54,091 bases of DNA, from NCBI GenBank assembly GCA_937927725.1, contig CALBSE010000031.1, forward strand, positions 1-54,091, written 5' to 3'. Position 1 is the first letter of the stretch, and every line of letters begins with the position of its first letter. A program made the translations under genes and the position numbers. The DNA is from an uncultured Actinomycetes bacterium. GTDB lineage: Bacteria > Actinomycetota > Acidimicrobiia > Acidimicrobiales > Acidimicrobilacustridaceae. Below, one piece after another: positions 7,764 to 16,429 of this stretch. The notes under the pieces are model-generated. The model worked only from the letters and a program-made list of their open reading frames with translations, was not told the origin of the DNA and did not search any database.

Positions 7764-8725
7764 CGACGTGCGACACGATTGCCGAGTATCCGAGTCGATG
7801 TTCAATGGTCGCCGTTACAGTTTTGTTTGTGGCTGGTGAAGTAGATCCGTGGTTTCTGGATGAGTTTCAGGCGTCGCTGACGTCTGTCTCCGATGCAACC
7901 CTGCGCGCCTACCGAAGCGACATCGACCAATTTGTTGAATGGGTCGCTCGCCAAGAGATCGAATCTCCCGATGACGTAAGCCGCACTACCTTGCGGCGCT
8001 ACATCGCGGCACTGACAACACGGAAGCTCGCCCGACGAACGATTGCGCGCAAAGCGTCAGCGTTGCGCCGCTATTTCTCTTGGCTTGTTCGCAGCGGTCG
8101 CCTCACTGCCGATCCATCGGCCGGTCTTAGCGCCCCAGGTTCAACCGGCCGTCTCCCGCGTGTGCTTCGAGACGAGGAACTCATTCAGGTTCTCGACAAT
8201 CCTCCTGGAACCACGGCGAATGATCCTCCAGCGATTCGTTCTCGCGACGATGCCGTTCTTGAACTTCTTTATGGCAGCGGCCTGCGCGTTTCGGAGGTGT
8301 GCGGTTTGCGTCCAGAGGACCTCGACCTTGCACGCAGACGTGTTGTCGTCTGGGGCAAGGGTTCAAAGCAACGTGTCGTTCCGCTCAGCGCGCCTGCTGT
8401 CGAAGCACTCGAACAATGGCTGGGTCATGGTCGGCGAGTCATGGCCACGGCCGCATCGCCGTCCGACGCAGTGTTTCTTAATCGCAAAGGCACCCGCCTC
8501 GGCACGCGTGATGTTCGACGACTTCTCGACCGTCGGGCCCCATCCCCAACGCACCCTCACGCGTTGCGTCACACGTTTGCGACTCATCTTCTCGACGGCG
8601 GTGCCGACCTGCGCGCGGTACAGGAATTGCTTGGGCATTCCGATCTCTCCACCACTCAGCACTACACGCATGTGAGTAAAGAACGATTGCGCACAGTGGT
8701 CGACTCAACTCACCCCCGCGCCTGA
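7760..8725 (+). CDS. xerC: Tyrosine recombinase XerC-like
   Basis: A 321-residue site-specific tyrosine recombinase with a SAM-like core-binding domain (about 30-115) and a catalytic domain. All catalytic positions are present: Arg176 (GLRVSEV), Lys200 (GKGSKQR), His267 and Arg270 (HALRH), His293 (GHSDLSTT) and the nucleophile Tyr302. XerC with XerD resolves chromosome dimers at dif. The ATG at 7760 overlaps the dprA stop. About 25 residues then precede the usual N-terminal domain, so an internal start such as ATG 7805 is possible. The location next to dprA and rpsB is the usual actinobacterial xerC position. Confidence 0.92.
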   Translation: MTTCDTIAEYPSRCSMVAVTVLFVAGEVDPWFLDEFQASLTSVSDATLRAYRSDIDQFVEWVARQEIESPDDVSRTTLRRYIAALTTRKLARRTIARKASALRRYFSWLVRSGRLTADPSAGLSAPGSTGRLPRVLRDEELIQVLDNPPGTTANDPPAIRSRDDAVLELLYGSGLRVSEVCGLRPEDLDLARRRVVVWGKGSKQRVVPLSAPAVEALEQWLGHGRRVMATAASPSDAVFLNRKGTRLGTRDVRRLLDRRAPSPTHPHALRHTFATHLLDGGADLRAVQELLGHSDLSTTQHYTHVSKERLRTVVDSTHPRA

Positions 8726-8781
8726 CGCATCGCCTCCTCGCACTTCTTCCCCGGTGACAACTCCGTACCGGAAGGATCAAT

Positions 8782-10473
8782 GTGCGACCAAAGTCGTTAC
8801 GCATTCACTTTCGGGTGCTCCTACGAGCACTCTGTTTTGCCAGTGCCCTTCTTCAGATTTCGGGTGGGCTGATCTGCAGTACCGCCCCGAGTGCGAGCGC
8901 AACATCGGCATCGGTTGAGTATCGGCCTCCTAGCGATGCGGAAATCGTTGATCATTTTCGTCCGCCACCCGAGCCGTGGATGGCGGGTAACCGGGGTATC
9001 GACTACGGCACCAGCACTGGAGCGCAGATCGGAGCGGCGGCAGACGGACGCGTGATCTTCGCTGGGCAGGTGGGTGGCGCATTGCACGTAACGGTCGAAC
9101 ATGCGGACGGATTGCGCACGAGTTATTCGTTTCTTGCGTCGATCGCAGTGAGTGCGGGTGAGCAAGTTCGAGTTGGTGACGTTGTCGGCATTGCGGGAGG
9201 GCCGTTTCATTTCGGCGTTCGGTCCCCCGACGACACCTATCTCGACCCCGAAGCGTTACTTGCGGGTTCCTTGCGACCGCGCGCCCGGCTTGTGCCCGGG
9301 ACTGATCAAGGGCTTGAGCGACTTGGTGCGCATGAACAGCGTTCCTTGCTTGACGTCTTTCTCGATACCGGAGCTGCAGCAGTTGCGGCGACGTCGGCAT
9401 GGGCATCTCGTACAACTGCACTCGTTGCTCACTATCTCGTTGAACTGAATCCGACCACACACGCGATCCGTGCAGTCGACGCGTTTGCAAAGTGGCTCCA
9501 CGATCAAGAGACCTGCACGCCATCGACAACGCAAGTTCCCGCACCCGAGTCGCGCCGGATCGTTGTGTTGGTAAGCGGTCTCGGAACATCGAGTGATGCG
9601 AACACCGCGTGGGAGATCGATACGAAGTCGCTCGGCTATGCCGATGCCGATGTTGTTCGGTACTCCTATGAAGGAGGCCAAGCGCCGCGAGTGGACGGTA
9701 ACCAAACGGGCAACATCCGATCGGTCTCGAGCCAGCCACTCAGTGCAATCGCAACGCATTCGTTCACCTCGCTTGATAGTCAGCAATCGGTTGAAACCTC
9801 GGCGGATCGATTGTCGGCGTTGTTGCAGTCCGTCGCGGCTGCGCAGCCAGGAGTACCGATCGATGTTGTCGCTCACTCGCAGGGCGGCGTGGTCGCGCGC
9901 CTAGCGGTCGAGCGTTCTGGAGCGGAAGATCGCCTTCCTGCAGAAGTCGACACGTTGGTCACGGTGTCCTCTCCGCAACAAGGTGCGCCGTTGGCCACTG
10001 CGGTCGTTGCACTAGGCGATAGCCCCGGCGGATCGGCAGCGTTAACTCAGGTTCGAGACGCCGGAGCTGCCGAGGATCTTGACGATCACCTGCCCGCTAT
10101 TTCCGACTTGGCGGAAACCTCGCCGATCATCGACGAACTCCAGCAACGGCCGATGCCCGACGGTGTGCGGTTTGTGACGATCGGAGGTTCGGGCGATGTC
10201 GTGGTTCCCGGAACCGTCGCCGTCGACCCAACCGCCGATGCCAGCATCATCCTGCCGACCGATATCGGCAAAGAGGCCCACGGCACGCTGCCCTCGAGCC
10301 CAGCAGCCACAAGGGAAATCGGGCTGGCCGTGGCGGGAATGGGCCCGACCTGCCAACGCCTCGCCGCCGCGACGACGGCGTTCCTCACTGCGGAAACCAT
10401 TCGATACGGGGAATCGGTGGCGGGGGGAACGGCTGCGGTGGTGGCCGGGGTCCTTCCAATTCTGCCCGACTGA
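8782..10473 (+). CDS. Secreted degenerate M23/LytM module fused to a lipase-like alpha/beta hydrolase
   Basis: A 563-residue exported protein with a signal peptide in the first ~40 residues. Residues ~60-160 resemble the LytM/M23 domain found beside rpsB in mycobacteria (GRVIFAGQVGG, then a YLDPEALL end). The first metal motif reads NRGID (Asn70 for His, Asp74 kept) and the usual HxH is reduced to FHF with only His143, so peptidase activity is doubtful. Residues ~258-520 form an alpha/beta hydrolase with VVLVSGLG, nucleophile motif HSQGG (Ser366), and possible Asp472 and His500. It may bind cell wall and cleave an ester or lipid substrate, which is inference. GGAAGGA precedes the ATG. Confidence 0.82.
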   Translation: MRPKSLRIHFRVLLRALCFASALLQISGGLICSTAPSASATSASVEYRPPSDAEIVDHFRPPPEPWMAGNRGIDYGTSTGAQIGAAADGRVIFAGQVGGALHVTVEHADGLRTSYSFLASIAVSAGEQVRVGDVVGIAGGPFHFGVRSPDDTYLDPEALLAGSLRPRARLVPGTDQGLERLGAHEQRSLLDVFLDTGAAAVAATSAWASRTTALVAHYLVELNPTTHAIRAVDAFAKWLHDQETCTPSTTQVPAPESRRIVVLVSGLGTSSDANTAWEIDTKSLGYADADVVRYSYEGGQAPRVDGNQTGNIRSVSSQPLSAIATHSFTSLDSQQSVETSADRLSALLQSVAAAQPGVPIDVVAHSQGGVVARLAVERSGAEDRLPAEVDTLVTVSSPQQGAPLATAVVALGDSPGGSAALTQVRDAGAAEDLDDHLPAISDLAETSPIIDELQQRPMPDGVRFVTIGGSGDVVVPGTVAVDPTADASIILPTDIGKEAHGTLPSSPAATREIGLAVAGMGPTCQRLAAATTAFLTAETIRYGESVAGGTAAVVAGVLPILPD

Positions 10474-10675
10474 CTGCGCCGCCCCGGCGGCCGGTTGGCC
10501 GATTTTCCGGCCCTCCCATACACTCGGAACCCGGCCCAACGACCGTTGGGCATGTTGATCACCCGATCGGCATACCTCTACACCTCCGCAGCCGTGCACC
10601 CCACGGTCGTCTCCCACCCGGGAAGGCGCCAGCACGGGCCTGCGATCCTCCGAACCGATGGGAAGGAACACCCTC
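10474..10675 (+). promoter_or_regulatory. rpsB leader region with two hairpins and a candidate promoter
   Basis: This 202-base gap holds a GGCCGG/CCGGCC hairpin (10489-10494 with 10507-10512) just after the previous stop, and CCCAAC/GTTGGG (10535-10540 with 10545-10550, four-base loop). A possible promoter follows: TTGATC at 10555-10560 and TACACC at 10579-10584, 18 bases apart. GGAAGGA at 10661-10667 is the ribosome site that fixes the rpsB start at 10676. The first hairpin could end the upstream transcript. Ribosomal protein S2 controls its own operon in several bacteria, but no S2 site can be recognised here. Confidence 0.4.
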
Positions 10676-11578
10676 ATGGCACCAGTTGTCACCATGCGTC
10701 AGTTGCTCGATTCCGGCGTGCATTTCGGTCATCAGACCCGCCGCTGGAACCCGAAGATGAAGCGATTCATCCACGGCGAGCGCAATGGCATTTACATCAT
10801 CGATCTTGAGCAGACGCTCGGCCGCATCGAAACCGCGTACAGCTTTGTCCGCGACCTCGTGGCCGACGGCGGCACGATCCTTTTCGTGGGTACGAAGAAA
10901 CAAGCCCAGGATCCGGTTCGTAGCTTCGCTGAACGCTGCGGCATGCCCTATGTGAACGAGCGTTGGCTCGGCGGCATGCTCACCAACTTTCAGACCATGT
11001 CCAAGCGCGTTGCGAAGATGAAGGATTACCAGCGCATGCGCGACAACGGTGACTTCGAAGCGATGCCGAAGAAGGAAGCTCTTCTCATCAGCCGTGAACT
11101 CGAGAAACTCGAGCGCAACCTCGGCGGTATCCGCAATATGGAACGTCTTCCCAGCGCCATCTTCGTGCTCGATACCAAGAAGGAAGACATCGCTGTTACT
11201 GAAGCCAACAAGCTCGGTCTCCCGATCGTCGCTGTGGTCGACACCAATTGCGATCCCGACATCATCACCTACGTGATTCCTGGCAATGACGACGCCATCC
11301 GTTCCGCGAACCTCATGGCTCGCGTCATCGCCGATGCTGTCGACGAAGGCCGCTTCATTGCGTCGCGCAAGCGTGGCGCCGTTGCTCCTGAAGGCCCTGC
11401 CGTTCTTGAGCGCACGCCCGAAGAAGAAGCAGCTCACGAAGCCGCACAGGCCGACGCTCGTCGTCAGGCTGCCGAAGCAGCAGCAGCGCGTGAAGCACGT
11501 ATCGCTTCAGAACGCGCAACCGCCGAAGAGGCAATCACGCAGACCGATCCCGCAAACGAAACCACGCAGGAGTCCTGA
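10676..11578 (+). CDS. rpsB: 30S ribosomal protein S2
   Basis: A 300-residue protein of the small ribosomal subunit. It opens with the typical VVTMRQLLDSGVHFGHQTRRWNPKM, here seen as MRQLLDSGVHFGHQ near residue 8, and contains RWLGGMLTNF and the metal-loop region found in S2. The last ~60 residues are an alanine/glutamate/arginine-rich extension that is probably helical and is longer than in E. coli (241 residues), as often seen in actinobacteria. The in-frame ATG at 10658 is rejected because GGAAGGA lies between it and 10676. It heads rpsB-tsf-pyrH-frr, the classic order. Confidence 0.97.
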   Translation: MAPVVTMRQLLDSGVHFGHQTRRWNPKMKRFIHGERNGIYIIDLEQTLGRIETAYSFVRDLVADGGTILFVGTKKQAQDPVRSFAERCGMPYVNERWLGGMLTNFQTMSKRVAKMKDYQRMRDNGDFEAMPKKEALLISRELEKLERNLGGIRNMERLPSAIFVLDTKKEDIAVTEANKLGLPIVAVVDTNCDPDIITYVIPGNDDAIRSANLMARVIADAVDEGRFIASRKRGAVAPEGPAVLERTPEEEAAHEAAQADARRQAAEAAAAREARIASERATAEEAITQTDPANETTQES

Positions 11579-11584
11579 AAACCA

Positions 11585-12379
11585 ATGGCTGAATTCACCG
11601 CCAAGGACGTCCAGAACCTTCGTCAGATCACTGGCGCCGGAATGATGGACGCCAAGAAGGCGCTCACCGAAAACGACGGCGACTTCGAAGCCGCCAAGCA
11701 GTGGCTGCGCGAAAAGGGTCTGGCCAAGGTTGCCAAGCTCGGCGATCGCGAGAACGCACAGGGTTCCGTCTGTGTCGTCGTCGACGGCTCCGTTGGCGCC
11801 ATCGTGCAACTCAAGAGCGAAACCGATTTCTCGGCGAAGGCTGCAGACTTCATTTCGCTTGTTCAGGACATGACTGAAGTTGTTGTCGCCAAGGGCGTCG
11901 ACGCGCTTTCAGAACTGAACGACGAACTCGACGCACTCAAGATTGCCAAGAAGGAAAACATCGAACTCGGCACCGTCGTCCGATTCGATGCCGCTGGCGG
12001 CAATGTTCTTGATTCGTACCTGCACTTGCAGGACGGACGTGGCGTCAATGCTGTGCTCGTTGAACTCGAGGGTGGAACCAAAGAGATCGCTCATGATCTT
12101 GCGGTGCATATCGCGTTCTCAAAGCCGGCCTATCTCAACCGTGACGAAGTTCCGGCTGAGGATGTTGAGCGCGAGCGTCAGGCTCTTCTCGACATCACCA
12201 AGGCAGAAGGCAAGCCTGAAGCGGCATGGCCGAAGATCGTCGAAGGCCGCATCAACGGTTGGTACAAGGAGCAGGTGCTTCTCGAGCAGCAGTTCGTGCG
12301 AGACGACAAGAAGTCGATTACCGATTTGCTTGCCGGCGCAACGCTTGTCCGTTTCGCTCAGGTATTCATCGGGGCCTGA
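11585..12379 (+). CDS. tsf: Translation elongation factor Ts
   Basis: A 264-residue guanine-nucleotide exchange factor for EF-Tu. The N-terminal UBA-like domain has VQNLRQITGAGMMDAKKAL, and the exchange-core motif is ETDF (SETDFSAKAADF). The usual Val/Ala-Lys-Asn of that motif is changed to Ser-Ala-Lys-Ala, a mild difference. A C-terminal subdomain ends in LVRFAQVFIGA. The start is six bases after the rpsB stop. Its TGA overlaps the pyrH ATG by one base (TGATG), so the three genes are likely translated in a coupled way. Confidence 0.97.
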   Translation: MAEFTAKDVQNLRQITGAGMMDAKKALTENDGDFEAAKQWLREKGLAKVAKLGDRENAQGSVCVVVDGSVGAIVQLKSETDFSAKAADFISLVQDMTEVVVAKGVDALSELNDELDALKIAKKENIELGTVVRFDAAGGNVLDSYLHLQDGRGVNAVLVELEGGTKEIAHDLAVHIAFSKPAYLNRDEVPAEDVERERQALLDITKAEGKPEAAWPKIVEGRINGWYKEQVLLEQQFVRDDKKSITDLLAGATLVRFAQVFIGA

Positions 12380-13110
12380 TGGCATCCGCGCCCGCCCGCT
12401 GGTCGCGGGTCCTGCTGAAGGTTTCGGGCGAAGCATTCGCTGGCGATGCCGGTTACGGCATCGACGGACATGTCGTGCAGCGCATCGCTAAAGACATTGT
12501 CGATGTTCGCGCTGACCATCCCGACGTCCAGATCGCCATCGTTGTTGGTGGCGGAAACATCTGGCGCGGGATGGCAGGTGCGGGCGCAGGCATGGATCGT
12601 GCGCAAGCCGATTACATGGGCATGCTCGCAACGGTCATCAACGCTCTCGCGTTGCAAGACACGCTCGAGCAATTGGGTCAGCCCACTCGCGTGCAGTCTG
12701 CTATCCAAATGGCGCAGGTTGCCGAGCCGTACATCCGACGTCGCGCGGTTCGCCACCTTGAAAAGGGTCGAGTCGTGATTTTCGCTGGCGGAACGGGCAA
12801 TCCGTTCTTCACCACAGACACCACCGCTGCATTGCGTGCGGTCGAGATCGAAGCGGGAGTGCTGCTCAAGGGCACGCATTCGGGTACCGACGGCATTTAC
12901 ACCGACGATCCCCGCACGAATCCTGATGCCACAAAGCTTGAAGAAGTCACCTATCTCGATGTGCTGAATCAGGGCCTACGGGCCATGGATTCCACAGCGA
13001 TCACCCTGTGCATGGACAATAATTTGCCCATCGTTATGTTCGATCTCACCGGCGAAGGCAATGTCCGTTCGCTACTCGAGGGCGGCTCGGTCGGTACCCT
13101 CGTCCGTTGA
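12379..13110 (+). CDS. pyrH: UMP kinase
   Basis: A 243-residue amino acid kinase-fold enzyme that phosphorylates UMP to UDP for pyrimidine nucleotide synthesis. Visible motifs are LLKVSGEAF at the N terminus, VGGGNIWRG for substrate binding, and GGTGNPFFTTDTTAALRA and KGTHSGTDGIYTDDP for the nucleotide site. The frame is open much further upstream inside tsf, but the ATG at 12379 overlapping the tsf stop gives the normal length of the family. frr follows after 52 bases. Confidence 0.97.
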   Translation: MASAPARWSRVLLKVSGEAFAGDAGYGIDGHVVQRIAKDIVDVRADHPDVQIAIVVGGGNIWRGMAGAGAGMDRAQADYMGMLATVINALALQDTLEQLGQPTRVQSAIQMAQVAEPYIRRRAVRHLEKGRVVIFAGGTGNPFFTTDTTAALRAVEIEAGVLLKGTHSGTDGIYTDDPRTNPDATKLEEVTYLDVLNQGLRAMDSTAITLCMDNNLPIVMFDLTGEGNVRSLLEGGSVGTLVR

Positions 13111-13162
13111 GGCGGTCGCTGGAGACCCCGTCGCTCTCGTCGATTTCTCCTGGAGTGTTCCG

Positions 13163-13732
13163 ATGACATCTGAGATGGCTGATCTGCTGCTTGCAGAAAC
13201 TGTCGAGAAAATGAAGAAGGTTGTCGCACATACGCGTGCAGACTTCTCTTCGATTCGCACTGGCCGCGCTGCACCCGCGCTCGTCGAGAAGATTCCGGTC
13301 GACTACTACGGCTCTGAAGTTCCGCTTCAGCAGATTGCAGGGTTCAACGTTCCCGAAGCTCGCCAGTTGCTCATCACTCCGTATGACAAAGGTGCGATTG
13401 GTGCGATCGAAAAGGCATTGCAGCAGTCCGACCTCGGTCTCAATCCGAGTAACGACGGCATTTCGATCCGACTTTCGTTTCCGCCGCTCACTGGTGAGCG
13501 CCGCAAGGAACTCGTGAAAGTGGTGAAGAACATGGCGGAAGACGGAAAGATTGCACTGCGCAATCAGCGTCGTTCGACTCGCCAAGAACTCGAAGCACTT
13601 GAGAAAGACGGAGATCTTTCGAAAGACGAACTCGAACGTGCCGAAAAAGAACTCGACAAAATCATCCATAGCCATGAAGCTGAAATTGGCGACGCGTTGG
13701 GTGCCAAGGAAACCGAGTTGATGGAGGACTGA
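13163..13732 (+). CDS. frr: Ribosome recycling factor
   Basis: A 189-residue factor that splits post-termination ribosomes together with EF-G. The family pattern is complete: FSSIRTGRAAPALVE near residue 32, YYGSEVPLQQIAGF, SNDGISIRLSFPPLTGERR and the final long helix with KDELERAEKELDKII. The frame is open upstream into pyrH, but ATG 13163 gives the standard length and has TGGAG about 8 bases before it. Its stop overlaps the cdsA start (TGATG). Confidence 0.97.
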   Translation: MTSEMADLLLAETVEKMKKVVAHTRADFSSIRTGRAAPALVEKIPVDYYGSEVPLQQIAGFNVPEARQLLITPYDKGAIGAIEKALQQSDLGLNPSNDGISIRLSFPPLTGERRKELVKVVKNMAEDGKIALRNQRRSTRQELEALEKDGDLSKDELERAEKELDKIIHSHEAEIGDALGAKETELMED

Positions 13733-15186
13733 TGGCTTCCGACGATCTGTCCCGCGAACCGAGGGCCCCGGGTGACCCTGAAGAAGTTCGGATCATCACC
13801 GTCGATGAAATCGCCGAAGCCTCAAATCGACCCGATGTGGCGACCCGACTTCCTGAGCGCGAACTCCCTCCGCCTCCTCCGCCGGTCATGAACGTTGGTC
13901 CCCCAACAGGCGAACACGAAATGCCGCACTGGACGGAGCCAGCAACTGGTCAGGTTCCCGCAGTTGTTATTGGTGACAATGCTGGCGATGAAGATCGTGC
14001 CTCGATGGCCGACACGCCACGTTGGCGCAGTGAACATGACACCACTGATCACGGAGACCTTTTCGCCGATCTCGCCGCGTCAGAACCGGACGCACCAGTT
14101 GTCGAGCGTCTTGGGGCACTCGATACCGATGAACGAATCTCCGACGAGGCCTATCTCAACTTCGACGATGTCGAACTCGACCCGCAGCCTCGACGACGCG
14201 GCGCGCGTCGTGGCCGTTCCGCTCGTGCATCTCGCGAAGAAGTCGATCCGCTCTCAGCGATTCTCCTACCCCCCGACCTCGTCGGCCCAGCTGCCGACGC
14301 GCCCCCTCCGCCCGCGGCACGCTCTGAGCGCGTGCGTGCGCCGAAGGACGAAGAAGCTGCGCCCGCCGCCTCTACGTCTCGAAATGTTCCGATGGCTGCG
14401 GCTGTCGGTATCGGCATGGCCATCTTCGCGGCACTGCTGTTCAAAGCCGGACCCGTGCCAGCTCTGTTGCTCATCGAAGTGGTTCTTGTCGCTGCGGGCT
14501 TCGAGTTTTTTGCTGCCATGCAAAAGAGCGGCTTCCGTCCCGCAACATTGCTTGGTCTTGCTGCGGTCGCCGCCTTGCCACTTGCGTGTTACTGGAAGGG
14601 TGAATCGGCGATTCCCGCGATCATCTTCCTGACGTTCCTATTCGGCATCGTTTGGTACCTGAGTAGCGCCAGTGGTCGTGCCCGACCCACGGCCAACCTT
14701 GGCGTCACGTTGATTGGTGTTGTGTGGGTTGGTGTCTTCGGAAGTTTCGCTGCGCTCATCGTTGACATTCCGGTTCAAGGCGTGAGCATCTTGCTCATTG
14801 CCGTGGTCGCCGCAGTAGCCACGGACGTTGGTGGATTCTTCTTCGGACGGGCAATGGGCCGAAGCCCGTTGAGTGCGATCTCTCCCAACAAAACGGTCGA
14901 GGGCCTTGTCGGCGGAATGGCGGCAACGGTCTTTGTCGTCTTCGTCTTTGTTGTCGTGCTTGGCGTGAGTTCGCTTGGCGCTGGCAAGGCACTGTTGCTT
15001 GCGATCGTCCTCGCCATCGTGGCGCCACTTGGCGATCTGGCCGAGTCATTGTTCAAACGTGACCTTGGCCTGAAAGACATGGGCTCGTTGTTGCCCCAAC
15101 ACGGCGGCCTGCTCGACCGATTCGACGCACTGCTGTTTGTCCTTCCGACGACCTATTACGTGGTGAGAATCCTCGGATTGGGCTGA
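13732..15186 (+). CDS. cdsA: Phosphatidate cytidylyltransferase with a long N-terminal extension
   Basis: A 484-residue protein. The C-terminal ~265 residues are a multi-pass membrane CDP-diacylglycerol synthase with the signature from SLFKRDLGLKDM to LLDRFD at about 439-465 and an upstream SPNKTVEG motif. It makes CDP-diacylglycerol for all phospholipids, including the substrate of PgsA encoded downstream. The first ~215 residues are unlike the enzyme. They are acidic, proline-rich and hydrophilic, with an RRRGARRGRSAR basic patch near 154-166, and are predicted to be disordered and cytoplasmic. The ATG overlaps the frr stop, which supports the long form. Confidence 0.93.
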   Translation: MASDDLSREPRAPGDPEEVRIITVDEIAEASNRPDVATRLPERELPPPPPPVMNVGPPTGEHEMPHWTEPATGQVPAVVIGDNAGDEDRASMADTPRWRSEHDTTDHGDLFADLAASEPDAPVVERLGALDTDERISDEAYLNFDDVELDPQPRRRGARRGRSARASREEVDPLSAILLPPDLVGPAADAPPPPAARSERVRAPKDEEAAPAASTSRNVPMAAAVGIGMAIFAALLFKAGPVPALLLIEVVLVAAGFEFFAAMQKSGFRPATLLGLAAVAALPLACYWKGESAIPAIIFLTFLFGIVWYLSSASGRARPTANLGVTLIGVVWVGVFGSFAALIVDIPVQGVSILLIAVVAAVATDVGGFFFGRAMGRSPLSAISPNKTVEGLVGGMAATVFVVFVFVVVLGVSSLGAGKALLLAIVLAIVAPLGDLAESLFKRDLGLKDMGSLLPQHGGLLDRFDALLFVLPTTYYVVRILGLG

Positions 15187-15229
15187 CCCCGCGGGGAATC
15201 GCACGTCCTGTCTCGGTAGGCTCAACTTC

Positions 15230-16429
15230 ATGTCGCTGACTCGTGTCGCCCTCGCCGGATCCACCGGTTCCATCGGCACGCAGGCTCTTGACGTCATCGA
15301 AGCTGAAGCCGATTGCTTCGAACTCAGCGCCCTTGGGGCTACTGGCCGTCAGCCCGAACTGATCATCGAACAGGCTCGTCGTTATCGCCCGTCGATCGTG
15401 GCAATTAGTGATCCTGATGCCGCTCGCTCGATTGCACACGAACTCCCGGGAATCGAAGTTCGCGGTGGTGCCGACGCGATGGCAAGCCTCGCGCTCGATG
15501 CCGATGTTGTGGTGAACGGCGTCGTTGGGTTTGCCGGCCTGTCGGTCACGCTCGCAACGCTCGAAGCCGGACGGCGACTTGCACTCGCCAACAAAGAATC
15601 GCTCATCGCCGCCGGTCCGGTGGTGCAGGTGGCACGTCGCACCCCAGGTGCAGAACTCGTCCCTGTCGACAGCGAGCACGGTGCGATCCATCAGTGTCTT
15701 CGCGCTACCGATAACAAGAATCGCGTTGCTCGTCTCCTGCTTACGGCAAGCGGTGGACCATTCCGCGGTCGCACCGCCGAAGAACTCGCAAACGTCACGA
15801 TTGAAAACGCGCTTGCGCATCCAACCTGGAGCATGGGTCCGAAAATCACTATCGATTCTTCGACCCTCATGAATAAGGGCCTTGAAGTCATCGAAGCCCA
15901 TGAACTTTTTGGGAAGCCAGCGGGCGATGCGGGTTATGACATTGGCTTCGACGAAATCGATGTCGTCGTTCACCCGCAGTCGATTGTGCATTCCATGGTT
16001 GAGTTCACCGACGCGTCAACCATCGCTCAGCTCTCAACACCCGACATGCGCCTTCCGATTGGTTACGCGTTGGCGTGGCCCGATCGCATCTCTACGCCGT
16101 TCGGAAGAATCGATTGGACCACGCTTGGTCGACTCGATTTTGAACCCCCCGACCTCGGAGCATTTCCCTGTCTTGCCCTTGCCTACGCGGCCGGTCGCAC
16201 GGGCGGTACCGCTCCGGCATGGATTAGCGCCGCCAACGAGGTTGCCGTCGAGGCGTTTCTTAACGGTCAAATCGCTTGGCGAGAAATTGCATCGGTCATT
16301 GCGGCAACGCTCGATCGTCACGACGGCGCACCCGCGACCGACGCCGCGTCCGTAATCGATGCCGACGCGCAAGCTCGTCGTGTCGCTCATGAAGAGCTCA
16401 ACCATCTCGCATCGGCGGTCCGCTCATGA
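15230..16429 (+). CDS. dxr: 1-deoxy-D-xylulose 5-phosphate reductoisomerase
   Basis: A 399-residue NADPH-dependent enzyme that makes 2-C-methylerythritol 4-phosphate, the committed step of MEP isoprenoid synthesis. Motifs include the nucleotide loop GSTGSIGTQ near residue 10, NKESLIAAG, PVDSEHGAIHQCL for metal and substrate binding, and the MGPKITIDSSTLMNKGLEVIEA region, split in the fold as expected. It is followed by rseP with an ATGA overlap, and ispG of the same pathway comes next but one. Confidence 0.97.
   Translation: MSLTRVALAGSTGSIGTQALDVIEAEADCFELSALGATGRQPELIIEQARRYRPSIVAISDPDAARSIAHELPGIEVRGGADAMASLALDADVVVNGVVGFAGLSVTLATLEAGRRLALANKESLIAAGPVVQVARRTPGAELVPVDSEHGAIHQCLRATDNKNRVARLLLTASGGPFRGRTAEELANVTIENALAHPTWSMGPKITIDSSTLMNKGLEVIEAHELFGKPAGDAGYDIGFDEIDVVVHPQSIVHSMVEFTDASTIAQLSTPDMRLPIGYALAWPDRISTPFGRIDWTTLGRLDFEPPDLGAFPCLALAYAAGRTGGTAPAWISAANEVAVEAFLNGQIAWREIASVIAATLDRHDGAPATDAASVIDADAQARRVAHEELNHLASAVRS

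Noticed and set aside
8726..8781. dif site or attachment site after xerC
   Set aside because: No 28-base dif-like sequence with two inverted arms was seen in the 56-base gap.
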